Positions 1 through 7,089 of a DNA stretch of 14,553 nucleotides are shown in pieces. The stretch is taken from positions 1 through 14,553 of the forward strand of contig CAMKTI010000033.1 of the NCBI GenBank assembly GCA_946415665.1, given 5' to 3'. Source of the stretch: an uncultured Clostridia bacterium. Lineage in GTDB: Bacteria > Bacillota > Clostridia > Lachnospirales > CAMVHY01. Below the pieces are notes generated by a model. That model worked only from the letters and a program-made list of their open reading frames with translations, made no database searches and was not told where the DNA came from. Made by a program: the position numbers and the translations under genes. Position 1 is the stretch's first letter. Each line of letters starts with the position of its first letter.

Positions 1-329
1 TGCTCCCGAAGGAAGAAAATTGATTGGATCCATATATTCCAAAAATAATAATTATCTCTTGATGGACAGAGCTTACGAAGATGATAAAACTTTAGCTTTA
101 GCTAAAAATCATGGGTTTAAGACAGTTGTTCCACCTAAAAAAAAATCGTAAGTTACCTTGGAGTTATGATCGACACCTTTATAAACATCGCAATATCATC
201 GAACGATATTTCCTGAGATTAAAACGTTTTAGAAAAGTTTTTACTCGCTACGATAAGCTTAATTCTATTTTTATTTCTACCATTTCCCTTGGCTTTTATT
301 TTTGATTTGCTTTTTATGTGAACGCTGCC
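1..329 (+). mobile_element. Right end of an IS5-type insertion sequence, cut by the window edge
   Basis: This is the 3' part of an insertion sequence closely matching the one at 6191-6963, in the same orientation. Identity is visible by eye along the whole stretch, for example around the shared text for ExTRYDKL-type residues and the end of the transposase gene. It ends in the terminal repeat TTTATGTGAACGCTGCC at 313-329, whose complement reads GGCAGCGTTCACATAAA. The base pair TA follows directly (330-331), as it does after the second copy, which fits a TA target. The left part lies outside the window, so its full length is unknown. Confidence 0.8.
2..309 (+). pseudogene. IS5-type DDE transposase, C-terminal part, frameshifted
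   Basis: The reading frame from position 2 encodes the second half of a DDE transposase, including the second catalytic Asp region (LLMDRAYEDDKT), then hits a stop after VVPPKKKS. The expected continuation (RKLPWSY, then the catalytic Glu in NIIERYFLRLKRFRKVF) is in another frame from about 140. Compared with the copy at 6614-6955, this copy has nine A instead of eight in the tract at 137-145 and an extra G near 291, so two single-base insertions break it. It cannot make a whole transposase as it stands. The upstream half, including the first Asp, is outside the window. Confidence 0.8.
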
Positions 330-357
330 TAATAGTAATAAATATAGCTACTTATAC

Positions 358-1293
358 TCAAATATCTTTTTCACGAATAATATATATATCTCGATTTTTT
401 ATTTCGCTGTAAATTTTTGAGATGTAACAAGATAAAGTTCCGATAGATAAAAATAATAAACTATTTATAAATAAAAACGCATGCAATAAAAAATCAAATT
501 CATTAAATCTAGCATGCAAAAATATTATGCGAATCAAAAACGAAATAAAAATAAATAACGAAATTGAAAATATTATTACGGACGAAAAAAAAATAATCGT
601 TAAAGGAACAACTGAAAACGCAATTAAACCTTCAAGAGCATATAAAAATAATTTGCTAAGCGACCATTTTGTTGTACCGCTCTGCCTTTTTATATTTTCA
701 TAATCCAAATATTTTGTTCTAAATCCAACCCACAAAAATAATCCTTTCGAAAATCTATTTTTTTCTTTTAAATCTAAAATCGCTTTTATTACATAATCTT
801 TCATCATTCTAAAATCTCTTGTTCCATTTTTAATTTTTACGCTCGAAAAACTGTTCATCACATCATAAAATTTATCCGACAAAAAAGATCTTAATTTTGA
901 TTCCCCTGTCCTAGAAATTCTACGAGCCACAACCATATCAAAATCATTGTTTTTAATCTCATCAAACATTTTTAAAATCAAATTTGGTGGATCTTGTAAA
1001 TCTGCATCTAATAAAACTCCGAGCCCACCAATTTTTTTACAAGCTTCTAGTCCGGCATAAATAGCTGCTTCTTTTCCAAAATTTCTTGAAAACGAAATAT
1101 ATTTCACATTTTCATCTTCGCTCGATAATTTTTTTATGATTTCCAGTGTATTATCTTTTGATCCGTCATCAATAAATATTATTTTGCATTCAACATTTTT
1201 TAACTCGTTTATCACTTTTTTAATCTCAGAATAAAACTTTTCCAACATATCCGATTCGTTATAACACGGCACAACAATATTTAATTTATCCAT
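358..1293 (-). CDS. GtrB/DPM1-like polyprenyl-phosphate glycosyltransferase (GT2)
   Basis: This 311-residue protein is a family 2 glycosyltransferase that probably moves a sugar from a nucleotide sugar to a polyprenyl phosphate on the inner face of the membrane. The GT-A domain starts at once (NIVVPCYNES, residues 5-14). It shows the nucleotide-binding IDDGSKDNT (41-49), the DxD region LDADLQDP (95-102), GTRDFRMM (157-164) and the RQSGTTKW motif (203-210) typical of the GtrB/YkcC/dolichol-phosphate-mannose synthase group. Two C-terminal membrane segments (about 222-258 and 266-290) are also typical. I chose the ATG at 1293 because GGAG stands seven bases before it and homologues begin near here; a longer frame to 1344 would overlap the upstream gene. 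It lies 19 bases after the glucosyltransferase-like gene, so the two are probably co-transcribed. The donor sugar cannot be read from the sequence. No GtrA-type flippase is present in the window. Confidence 0.88.
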   Translation of the reverse strand: MDKLNIVVPCYNESDMLEKFYSEIKKVINELKNVECKIIFIDDGSKDNTLEIIKKLSSEDENVKYISFSRNFGKEAAIYAGLEACKKIGGLGVLLDADLQDPPNLILKMFDEIKNNDFDMVVARRISRTGESKLRSFLSDKFYDVMNSFSSVKIKNGTRDFRMMKDYVIKAILDLKEKNRFSKGLFLWVGFRTKYLDYENIKRQSGTTKWSLSKLFLYALEGLIAFSVVPLTIIFFSSVIIFSISLFIFISFLIRIIFLHARFNEFDFLLHAFLFINSLLFLSIGTLSCYISKIYSEIKNRDIYIIREKDI

Positions 1294-1312
1294 ATTTTTT
1301 CTCCAAAAAAAA

Positions 1313-2830
1313 TTAATAAACGCAAATATATAAAGTATCGCCAATAAAAACTAATTGCTCTTCCGGTTTATAATAATCCCACTGTTTTTTAGCAAAATAT
1401 TTTTTATAAATCTCTTCCGGCATATCAATTTTTTCAAAATTTCTTTTCGCATAATAATTAATTATTTCTATTTGCCCCCAGTTCACCATAAATTCCCTTA
1501 TATTTAAATCCCAAGCAATATATTTTGTATTTCCATAATATCCAAGCAAAGGATCTAAATCTTGACAAAACGAAATTTTTTTAAGTTTAACTTTATTTTT
1601 TTCTTCATAATCTCTAATCCGATAACAAATATTCAAAACTTGTTCTTGGTCAATTCTATTCGTAGCATATTGATCTATTGCAATCGATTGCGCAAAATAA
1701 ACGTTTATAAAAAATAATATTCCAACAAAACAAATTAAATAATTTAATTGCTTTTCGCTTAAAAAATTTGCCCAGTAAATTAATAAAACACATAATAAAA
1801 AACCTAAACCAGTTAAAACTCTTGGTGGCAGCCAAACAAAAAACATAAAAATTTGTATGCCAAACGTTGCTAAGACAGCAAAAATGAATAAAATAAATGG
1901 CAAAAAAAATTCTATTGGCTTGATTTCTTTGCGCAATAATTTAGTTCCTAAAAAAATAATTTCGCATAAAAAAATAGGCATTAAAGTATAAAACATGATG
2001 CCGACAATTGTTTTAATCGGTCTTTTAAAAAACATTTTTATGCAGTTTAAAATCGACACGATATTAAATAAATTTTTTTTCGGCAAAATAATAATATTTC
2101 GCGCTTTGTCTACTAACTCTATTTTTATCATCAATTGTATTACACAAATTAAAATTGTTAACGTAAAAATAAATACTATTGCGATACATAAAACGTCTTT
2201 AAAAAAATCTTTTGACAAACGATTTTTGTGTTTCAACAACAAAAAGCAGGCTAAAAAAATTAACCATGCCTGTATAAAAATTTGATAACATTGCAAACCT
2301 AAAAATAAATATATAATCATCAGCCCAAATCTTTTTTTAAAATCCGTATCCAAAAAAAAACTTTTAACAGACATACAAATTAAAAATAATCCTACGCCAT
2401 AAGCCAAATAATCCTCTGGGAACAAAAAATATTCCTGTGTTAAAATATTTATAAATCCGAAAACAAAAGCTAGATCCACAAACAATAATTTTTTAACCGA
2501 ATCAATTTCAACAAAATCTAAAAATATCGACATAAAAATATTTATGCATAGACAAATAAATGAAATAAAAACAAAAAAATAAACGCTCTGAAATTTAACA
2601 GCCGGCAACCACTTAATAAGCATTTGTAATGCAGCTGATAAAACACGAGCGTCTTTTAAATAAAAAGCCTGATTATTATTATAAAGCAATTTATTATATC
2701 CATCGACTGAAAGTCTAAATTGCAAATTTGGCAGATTACATAAGAAAATAAAAATCAAATTCAACAAAAACAAAAAAGGCAAAAGTGTTTTAACTTGTGT
2801 TTTTGTTTTATTGTCAAAAAAGTCACTCAA
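1313..2830 (-). CDS. Polytopic membrane glucosyltransferase-like protein (Gtr type II/GT-C-like)
   Basis: This 505-residue protein has about ten or more hydrophobic segments between residue 14 and about 385, then a soluble tail of about 120 residues. The first extracytoplasmic loop holds acidic and Arg residues (SVDGYNK, D43; LKDARVLSAAL, D60 and R62). This resembles the catalytic loop of GT-C-fold enzymes and the glucosyltransferase families that use GtrB-made polyprenyl-phosphate sugars. The assignment rests on topology, that loop and the adjacent GtrB-like gene, not on a full motif set. The likely role is transfer of a lipid-linked sugar to a surface glycan outside the membrane. The start is a TTG at 2830 with GGAG four bases upstream; no other Met codon occurs before residue 70. 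Its stop is a TAA 19 bases before the next gene. Fusion or truncation is not evident. Confidence 0.7.
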   Translation of the reverse strand: MSDFFDNKTKTQVKTLLPFLFLLNLIFIFLCNLPNLQFRLSVDGYNKLLYNNNQAFYLKDARVLSAALQMLIKWLPAVKFQSVYFFVFISFICLCINIFMSIFLDFVEIDSVKKLLFVDLAFVFGFINILTQEYFLFPEDYLAYGVGLFLICMSVKSFFLDTDFKKRFGLMIIYLFLGLQCYQIFIQAWLIFLACFLLLKHKNRLSKDFFKDVLCIAIVFIFTLTILICVIQLMIKIELVDKARNIIILPKKNLFNIVSILNCIKMFFKRPIKTIVGIMFYTLMPIFLCEIIFLGTKLLRKEIKPIEFFLPFILFIFAVLATFGIQIFMFFVWLPPRVLTGLGFLLCVLLIYWANFLSEKQLNYLICFVGILFFINVYFAQSIAIDQYATNRIDQEQVLNICYRIRDYEEKNKVKLKKISFCQDLDPLLGYYGNTKYIAWDLNIREFMVNWGQIEIINYYAKRNFEKIDMPEEIYKKYFAKKQWDYYKPEEQLVFIGDTLYICVY

Positions 2831-2972
2831 AAAACTCCTCTCCCATTTGTATTTATATTTGCTATTTCAAATTTTGATTTATAGCATACAAACTTTACAA
2901 ATGCGACAGGAAATATATTTTTTTTGGAGTCAGTGTGTGTAAATAAAGTATTTTAGTTACATTGGATTATTT

Positions 2973-5402
2973 TCAATAATATTCGGGTTGTGGTTGTATG
3001 GATATTGGTAATTCTTGTTGATATTTTTTATTGTTATCTGAATAATTGTCATTATAATCGCGTTCATTCTTATATGATGGGTCTATAGAATAGACACATC
3101 TGAGACAAGATTCACAAAGTTTTGGTATAACAAATGGCAAAAACATAAAAACAAAAGATATTAAAGCTATCAAATAAAGTTCTAAAACAATAAGAACTAT
3201 TGTTGCGATCGCAAAAATTACCGCAAGAGCAAATTTTAGCCAAGCTAATTTGCTTTTTTTACTGGGTGAATTATATTTTGGACTTTCAGAAGCATAAGGA
3301 TCGTACTTACTGTTTTGAGAATAGAGGCTCTTGTTGCTACCGTTTTGATTGGTAATAATGTTGTTGTTTATGATATCATTTTGATTGTTAATGTTGCCTT
3401 GAATGATGATGTTCTTGTTGTTGTCGTTGATGATTGTATTGTTATTGAATTGCTCATAATGAATATCGAATTGTACTGGACTTCCGGAACTTGGAACATA
3501 AGTAGCATTTTGTGCACAATTTAATATGTTTTGTCTCCAGTTTTTTATCTGATTTGTAGTAGCCAGACAATTATTTTCATCAAAATTAAAATCATCCCAA
3601 GTCGCAATCATATTAAATGCATCACAAATAAAATCGGATAAATATTTGTCAAAATTTTGAGCTTTGGCTGGATTAACTTGACCAAATTGATTTTGAACCA
3701 AATTTTTATTAGCCATACATTTCTCAAACGCATACATCAATAAATATGCAAATATCATTTGGCGTTTTTTATTAATTGGATTTTTTTCTTGCGCATCGAG
3801 CACGCCCAATGACAAAAATTTGGCGCATATAGCATCTCGAAACTGATCATCTTTAACTTTTTCTAAAATAGTATCAATTTCTAAATGCAATGTCATTGTG
3901 TCAGTAAACCACACGTAAGGCATTTCCTTTAAATTAAGATCCTTAGGATTTAAGTTAGCTTCCATCTCGTTTCGATCATTTACTCTGTCATCGTTATATG
4001 TTCTAGGCTTGTTATCTTTTCCTGATCTAATTGCGCTTATAAAATGACCAGCCATACTACTCTCACCCAGATGCAAAAGATTCGCACGTACATTTATCCA
4101 ATGAAAGCATTGATTATTACCGGGATTGAATTCCAAAACATCCCACGGGTCTATATAATCTGCATGCCTCACATCTATATCAAGTTCTACTCCCTTACCT
4201 CTGTTGAATATCATAGTCATTTGTTTTGGCAGTGAGTGAATATAGTTGGTCTGTGTAGCGTTGCTAAAATGCTTGCAATTATTACAGTATATTTGGTTTC
4301 CTCCCGTTAGCAACTCAGGCACGGAATACCACGAAAACAAGTCTTCCACCATAACAGTTTTTGACTTATTGGTTAAAATCATCGATATTTCTTTCTGTGC
4401 AGTATAAACTACATGTTGTGGCATGAATGTACCAGGCATATTGGCATAAGTTTCGTCTATTGTTTTTTGTGCCGCCTCAATTTTCTTTTCTAATTCTTTG
4501 AGTGACACACCCGTTTTGAGTGGCACACCAGTTCCATAGTTTAACAAAATTTGCGACTTCATTTGAGATTGCAAAACATGCAAATTTCGTTGAAGCTGAT
4601 GCATCTGCACATACTGAGGATTTTGTGGATAATTTGAAAAAATTATATTTCCACTCAAAGTGAGGTTGCGTTGAGCATCATTTATCTTTTGGTCTAATTT
4701 GAATTTTTGCGCATAAACTCGCATTAGAGGGAATACAGCAATGTTCATTATATTATAAGACACCTTATCAAAATTACAATTTAGACAATGCAGACGATTA
4801 CGCTGTACATTGTAAAATATATCACTGATAATAGAACCGTTGTTAGCAAAATAATATTTGCAGAACGACATAAACTCTGGATCGCCATATTTCGGTATTT
4901 TATTTGCTACAGCTTTTTCATGTTCCGTTGTGTTGCTAACATTGTAAATGTTATGCCATGTTTCATATAAACAAATTATCAAATCCTTGCTATCATTGAC
5001 TTGAATTCCTTTAAATAATGGATTTATAATACTTAAAAAGTCTTTAAATCTTTGCGGCGTATAATAAGTCTTATCTGTGTCATTTTTTTCAAGTTCATCA
5101 ATGTTTTTTAACAGCAAAAAAAATTCATAACCAATATCTATTGCCTCAGCCGGAAGATTTATAACGACCGCATGATTTTTATTCTCTCCAAACATATCTA
5201 GCTTTTTTAATGTTTTAAGAAAGTTATCATCGGGAAAACATTTGAGAATAAGTTTCAATTCTTCTATAGCACCTTTATCAAGCTGATTCCATTTATTCCT
5301 ATATGGTGTCATGCACGCTAGACGTTTACTAATACAAAATTGACGCAATGCTTTAATGTGCTCTTGATTATCTGGATTAAACTTATCTTTAATTTTACTC
5401 AC
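2973..5402 (-). CDS. USP-family deubiquitinase, zinc-finger/His-box/membrane part (downstream of an in-frame stop)
   Basis: This 809-residue frame (from the GTG at 5402) is the larger part of a peptidase C19 (ubiquitin-specific protease) protein. It is in the same frame as the Cys-box fragment at 5475-5987. The frame is open back to 5474, and the 24 codons before the GTG look coding (RFPNLVKYWETNS). USP hallmarks in order are a SIISDIFYN segment (190-198), CLNC (C206, C209), a second pair CNNC (C373, C376) followed by SLPKQMTMIFNRG (390-402), the His box AGHFISAIR (H453), YNDDRV (N470 as the likely third catalytic residue) and PYVWFTD (495-501). Between the zinc pairs is an insertion of about 160 residues with a coiled-coil look (about 264-320). 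Residues 652-692 are very Asn-rich. Two hydrophobic segments (about 719-740 and 743-762) and a charged tail end the protein. It stops at a TGA. No ribosome binding site precedes the GTG, so independent translation is doubtful. Confidence 0.82.
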   Translation of the reverse strand: MSKIKDKFNPDNQEHIKALRQFCISKRLACMTPYRNKWNQLDKGAIEELKLILKCFPDDNFLKTLKKLDMFGENKNHAVVINLPAEAIDIGYEFFLLLKNIDELEKNDTDKTYYTPQRFKDFLSIINPLFKGIQVNDSKDLIICLYETWHNIYNVSNTTEHEKAVANKIPKYGDPEFMSFCKYYFANNGSIISDIFYNVQRNRLHCLNCNFDKVSYNIMNIAVFPLMRVYAQKFKLDQKINDAQRNLTLSGNIIFSNYPQNPQYVQMHQLQRNLHVLQSQMKSQILLNYGTGVPLKTGVSLKELEKKIEAAQKTIDETYANMPGTFMPQHVVYTAQKEISMILTNKSKTVMVEDLFSWYSVPELLTGGNQIYCNNCKHFSNATQTNYIHSLPKQMTMIFNRGKGVELDIDVRHADYIDPWDVLEFNPGNNQCFHWINVRANLLHLGESSMAGHFISAIRSGKDNKPRTYNDDRVNDRNEMEANLNPKDLNLKEMPYVWFTDTMTLHLEIDTILEKVKDDQFRDAICAKFLSLGVLDAQEKNPINKKRQMIFAYLLMYAFEKCMANKNLVQNQFGQVNPAKAQNFDKYLSDFICDAFNMIATWDDFNFDENNCLATTNQIKNWRQNILNCAQNATYVPSSGSPVQFDIHYEQFNNNTIINDNNKNIIIQGNINNQNDIINNNIITNQNGSNKSLYSQNSKYDPYASESPKYNSPSKKSKLAWLKFALAVIFAIATIVLIVLELYLIALISFVFMFLPFVIPKLCESCLRCVYSIDPSYKNERDYNDNYSDNNKKYQQELPISIQPQPEYY

Positions 5403-5474
5403 AAAACTGTTATAAGTGTCCTTTGAATTCGTTTCCCAATACTTTACAAGATTAGGAAACCTATTATCATATTC

Positions 5475-5477
5475 TTA
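5475..5477 (-). other. Single in-frame TAA interrupting the deubiquitinase gene
   Basis: On the minus strand the frame reads Lys-Pro-Arg, TAA, Glu-Tyr-Asp-Asn-Arg and continues without another stop to the TGA at 2973-2975. The start at 5987 and the GTG at 5402 are an exact multiple of three apart, so no frameshift is involved. It is not in a homopolymer. A CAA, GAA or AAA codon could have given it by one substitution. TAA is used as a normal stop by the surrounding genes, so a changed code is unlikely. Confidence 0.9.
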
Positions 5478-5987
5478 CCTTGGCTTTGAATGTAAAAAAA
5501 AGTCCTGTAACTCGGGTATTTGACCCAATGCCTGAAGGGTTGCGTTCATATAGCAAGTAGCCCCGATATTTTCAAGCCCAATATCCTTTGACCTAAACTC
5601 CATCGTTTCCTCATTATTTTTGATGCTTGCTTTACACTTCATTCTGAGCATAGCCGTATAATTAAAGGTGGTAATACTATTGATGTGTTTCAAATTGTGA
5701 AAAAAATTACTCAATTGTTCTTTTTCAGCTCTTGCTTGCCATGATTCAGTGTCGATATTAGGTAATTTATTAACCATATCACTTATTATCTTATCATCTA
5801 ATTTTATCATTCGTTGATTTATTTTCAGCGCGTGCAAGGTTAACGCAATATCATATGCTAAATTAATCAATTCCTTACCGTTTGTCCGCCCGTTCAACAG
5901 AACATCCATTTGCTTTAATTTATTATCAATCCTATATTGCAATTTATATGGATCATTATTCCCGTTCCCACCAAAAAAATTCTCCAT
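5475..5987 (-). CDS. USP-family deubiquitinase, N-terminal part with the catalytic Cys box
   Basis: This frame encodes 170 residues and carries the most diagnostic motif of ubiquitin-specific proteases, IGLENIGATCYMNATLQ, with the nucleophile Cys at residue 145. Before it is a region of about 135 residues, mostly helical in look, that I do not recognise; there is no signal peptide. The frame ends at a TAA (5475-5477) just after the Cys box, where USPs normally continue. The same frame then stays open for 832 codons into the 2973-5402 unit, so this is one gene of about 1004 codons with one nonsense codon. I chose the ATG at 5987 because GGGGATGA lies seven bases upstream and because the promoter at 6029-6058 would start transcription near 6022, too close for the GTG at 6023. 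USPs remove ubiquitin from proteins, and bacteria have no ubiquitin system of this kind, so the target would be a eukaryotic host. The stop may reflect decay, readthrough or a base error. Confidence 0.85.
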   Translation of the reverse strand: MENFFGGNGNNDPYKLQYRIDNKLKQMDVLLNGRTNGKELINLAYDIALTLHALKINQRMIKLDDKIISDMVNKLPNIDTESWQARAEKEQLSNFFHNLKHINSITTFNYTAMLRMKCKASIKNNEETMEFRSKDIGLENIGATCYMNATLQALGQIPELQDFFLHSKPR

Positions 5988-5994
5988 TTTAAAT

Positions 5995-6002
5995 TCATCC
6001 CC
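5995..6002 (-). promoter_or_regulatory. Ribosome binding site deciding the deubiquitinase start
   Basis: The minus strand reads GGGGATGA here, six of eight bases like GGAGGTGA, with seven bases to the ATG at 5987. It supports this ATG over the GTG at 6023, which would lie at or before the predicted transcription start. Confidence 0.6.
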
Positions 6003-6028
6003 ATAATTTTTTATAGTTTGCACATTTA

Positions 6029-6058
6029 ATTATAAAACACAAAAATATAACTTGTCAA
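6029..6058 (-). promoter_or_regulatory. Consensus sigma-A/sigma-70 promoter of the deubiquitinase gene
   Basis: The minus strand has a perfect -35 box TTGACA (6058-6053), an 18-base spacer and a perfect -10 box TATAAT (6034-6029). Transcription would begin near 6022 and leave a leader of about 35 bases before the ATG at 5987. It is the best promoter match in the window. It shows that this eukaryotic-looking gene sits in a bacterial expression context. It could also drive the two downstream glycosyltransferase genes, as I see no terminator in the 142-base gap at 2831-2972. Confidence 0.75.
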
Positions 6059-6190
6059 GTGTTTGGTTTATTTTTTTTGAAATATCTTGGTTTGATAATT
6101 TATTTTTATTTATATTACCAAACAACTTTTAAACATAAAAAGTGGTCTAAAAAATCATTCTGATGGGTTATTTTTTAATATCATAAGTTA

Positions 6191-6208
6191 AGTAGCGTTC
6201 ACATAAAA
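6191..6208 (+). repeat. Left terminal inverted repeat of the 6191-6963 IS
   Basis: The 13 bases at 6196-6208 (CGTTCACATAAAA) are exactly repeated in inverted form at 6946-6958. The outer bases differ slightly from the GGCAGCG seen at the end of the first copy. Confidence 0.8.
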
Positions 6209-6252
6209 TACAGATAGATTGAGCAAAAAGAAAAAAGTTATAAGATGGAGAT

Positions 6253-6955
6253 GTGAAATTCACAAAAATACAATATAACAGGCTAGATAGATTAATACCG
6301 ATAGCGAGACAGCCGGCGAAGATGCCGAACTACAAATTCATGTGTGCAATGCTTTACATAATAGAGAATGCTTGCAAATGGATGGCATTCCCAAAAAAAT
6401 ATGGAAACTGGCACACAATTTATGTGAAAGTTAGTAGATGGGCAAAGAACTCTAAAATTGCCAAAGCTATTGCTTTTTTTCTTTAAAACCTTAATTTTAG
6501 AAGCTACGAAAAAGCAAAAACTGCTTAACGAAGGGGATTATATATTCTTTATTGATAGCACGAGCATAAATGTAAGTCCAGATGCGAACAAGAATAAAAA
6601 GAATTAGTAACAAATGTCTTCTGGCAACTCTTACGACATCCCTGAAGGGAAAAAGTTGATTGAATCTATATATTCCAAAAATAATAATTATCTCTTGATA
6701 GACAGAGCTTACGAAGCTAATAAAACTTTAGTTTTAGCTAAGAATCACGGGTTTAACACAGTTATTCCACTTAAAAAAAATCGTAAGTTACCTTGGAGTT
6801 ATATTAGACACCTTTATAAACATCACAACAATATCGAACGATCTTTCCTGAGATTGAAACGTTTTAGAAAAGTTTTTACTCGCTATGATAAGCTTGATTC
6901 TGTTTTTATTTCTACCATCTCCCTTGCTTTTATTTTTGACTTGCTTTTTATGTGA
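6253..6955 (+). pseudogene. IS5-type transposase, split and internally deleted
   Basis: Three pieces of one transposase are visible. Piece one (6253-6486, 77 residues) is the N-terminal domain with NACKWMAFPKKYGNWHTIY. At a T-rich site near 6474-6484 the frame changes by +1. Piece two begins at 6482 and contains the first catalytic Asp in FFIDSTSINVSPDA. It ends in KNKKN and two in-frame stops (6605-6610). Piece three (6614-6955, same frame as piece two) carries the second Asp (LLIDRAYEANKT) and the Glu (NNIERSFLRLKRF). The usual stretch after the DSTS...PDA motif, which normally runs through a GKSRGG-like segment, is missing, so a deletion of roughly 100 bases seems to have occurred near 6600. 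The first frame change could be the normal two-frame layout of some IS5 elements. The deletion and stops make the copy inactive. Confidence 0.75.
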
Positions 6956-6963
6956 ACGTTGCC
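6946..6963 (-). repeat. Right terminal inverted repeat of the 6191-6963 IS
   Basis: Read on the minus strand this is GGCAACGTTCACATAAAA. It pairs with 6191-6208 and matches the terminal repeat at 313-329 apart from one or two bases. It overlaps the end of the transposase frame. Confidence 0.8.
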
Positions 6964-6983
6964 TAGTTTTTCGCGTACACAAT

Positions 6984-7021
6984 AAAAAAATATCGCTACT
7001 CAATAACGGTATTTTTTTTTT
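6984..7021 (+). terminator. Rho-independent terminator before tspO
   Basis: The arms AAATATCG (6988-6995) and CGGTATTT (7007-7014) pair over eight bases with one G-U pair around an 11-base loop, followed by a T tract to 7021. It would stop transcripts leaving the insertion sequence and insulates tspO-ligA. An A tract before the stem would also let it act in the other direction. Confidence 0.55.
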
Positions 7022-7050
7022 CGTCATGAATTTTTTTTTGATCACGTAAA

Positions 7051-7056
7051 TATAAT
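7051..7056 (+). promoter_or_regulatory. Probable -10 box for tspO-ligA
   Basis: A perfect TATAAT lies 33 bases before the TTG start of tspO, in the gap after the terminator. No good -35 box is found at 16-18 bases upstream, where the sequence is T-rich. In such AT-rich DNA the match could be chance, but its place fits. Confidence 0.4.
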
Positions 7057-7089
7057 AAAAATAAATCTGATTTTTTTGGAGTGAATAAC

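Larger units (their letters stand above)
6191..6963 (+). mobile_element. IS5-type insertion sequence, internally deleted, with both ends
   Basis: This 773-base element has imperfect inverted ends: AGTAGCGTTCACATAAAA at the left (6191-6208) and the complement GGCAACGTTCACATAAAA at the right (6946-6963), identical over the inner 13 bases. The dinucleotide TA stands on both sides (6189-6190 and 6964-6965), which may be the target duplication. It is the same IS type and orientation as the element at 1-329. It lies about 130 bases upstream of the deubiquitinase promoter and just upstream of the tspO terminator region. It is shorter than a working element of this type would be, because part of the transposase gene is missing. 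Confidence 0.8.

Noticed and set aside
5403..5474. A frameshift as the cause of the split deubiquitinase
   Set aside because: The two parts are in exactly the same frame; only the TAA at 5475-5477 separates them.
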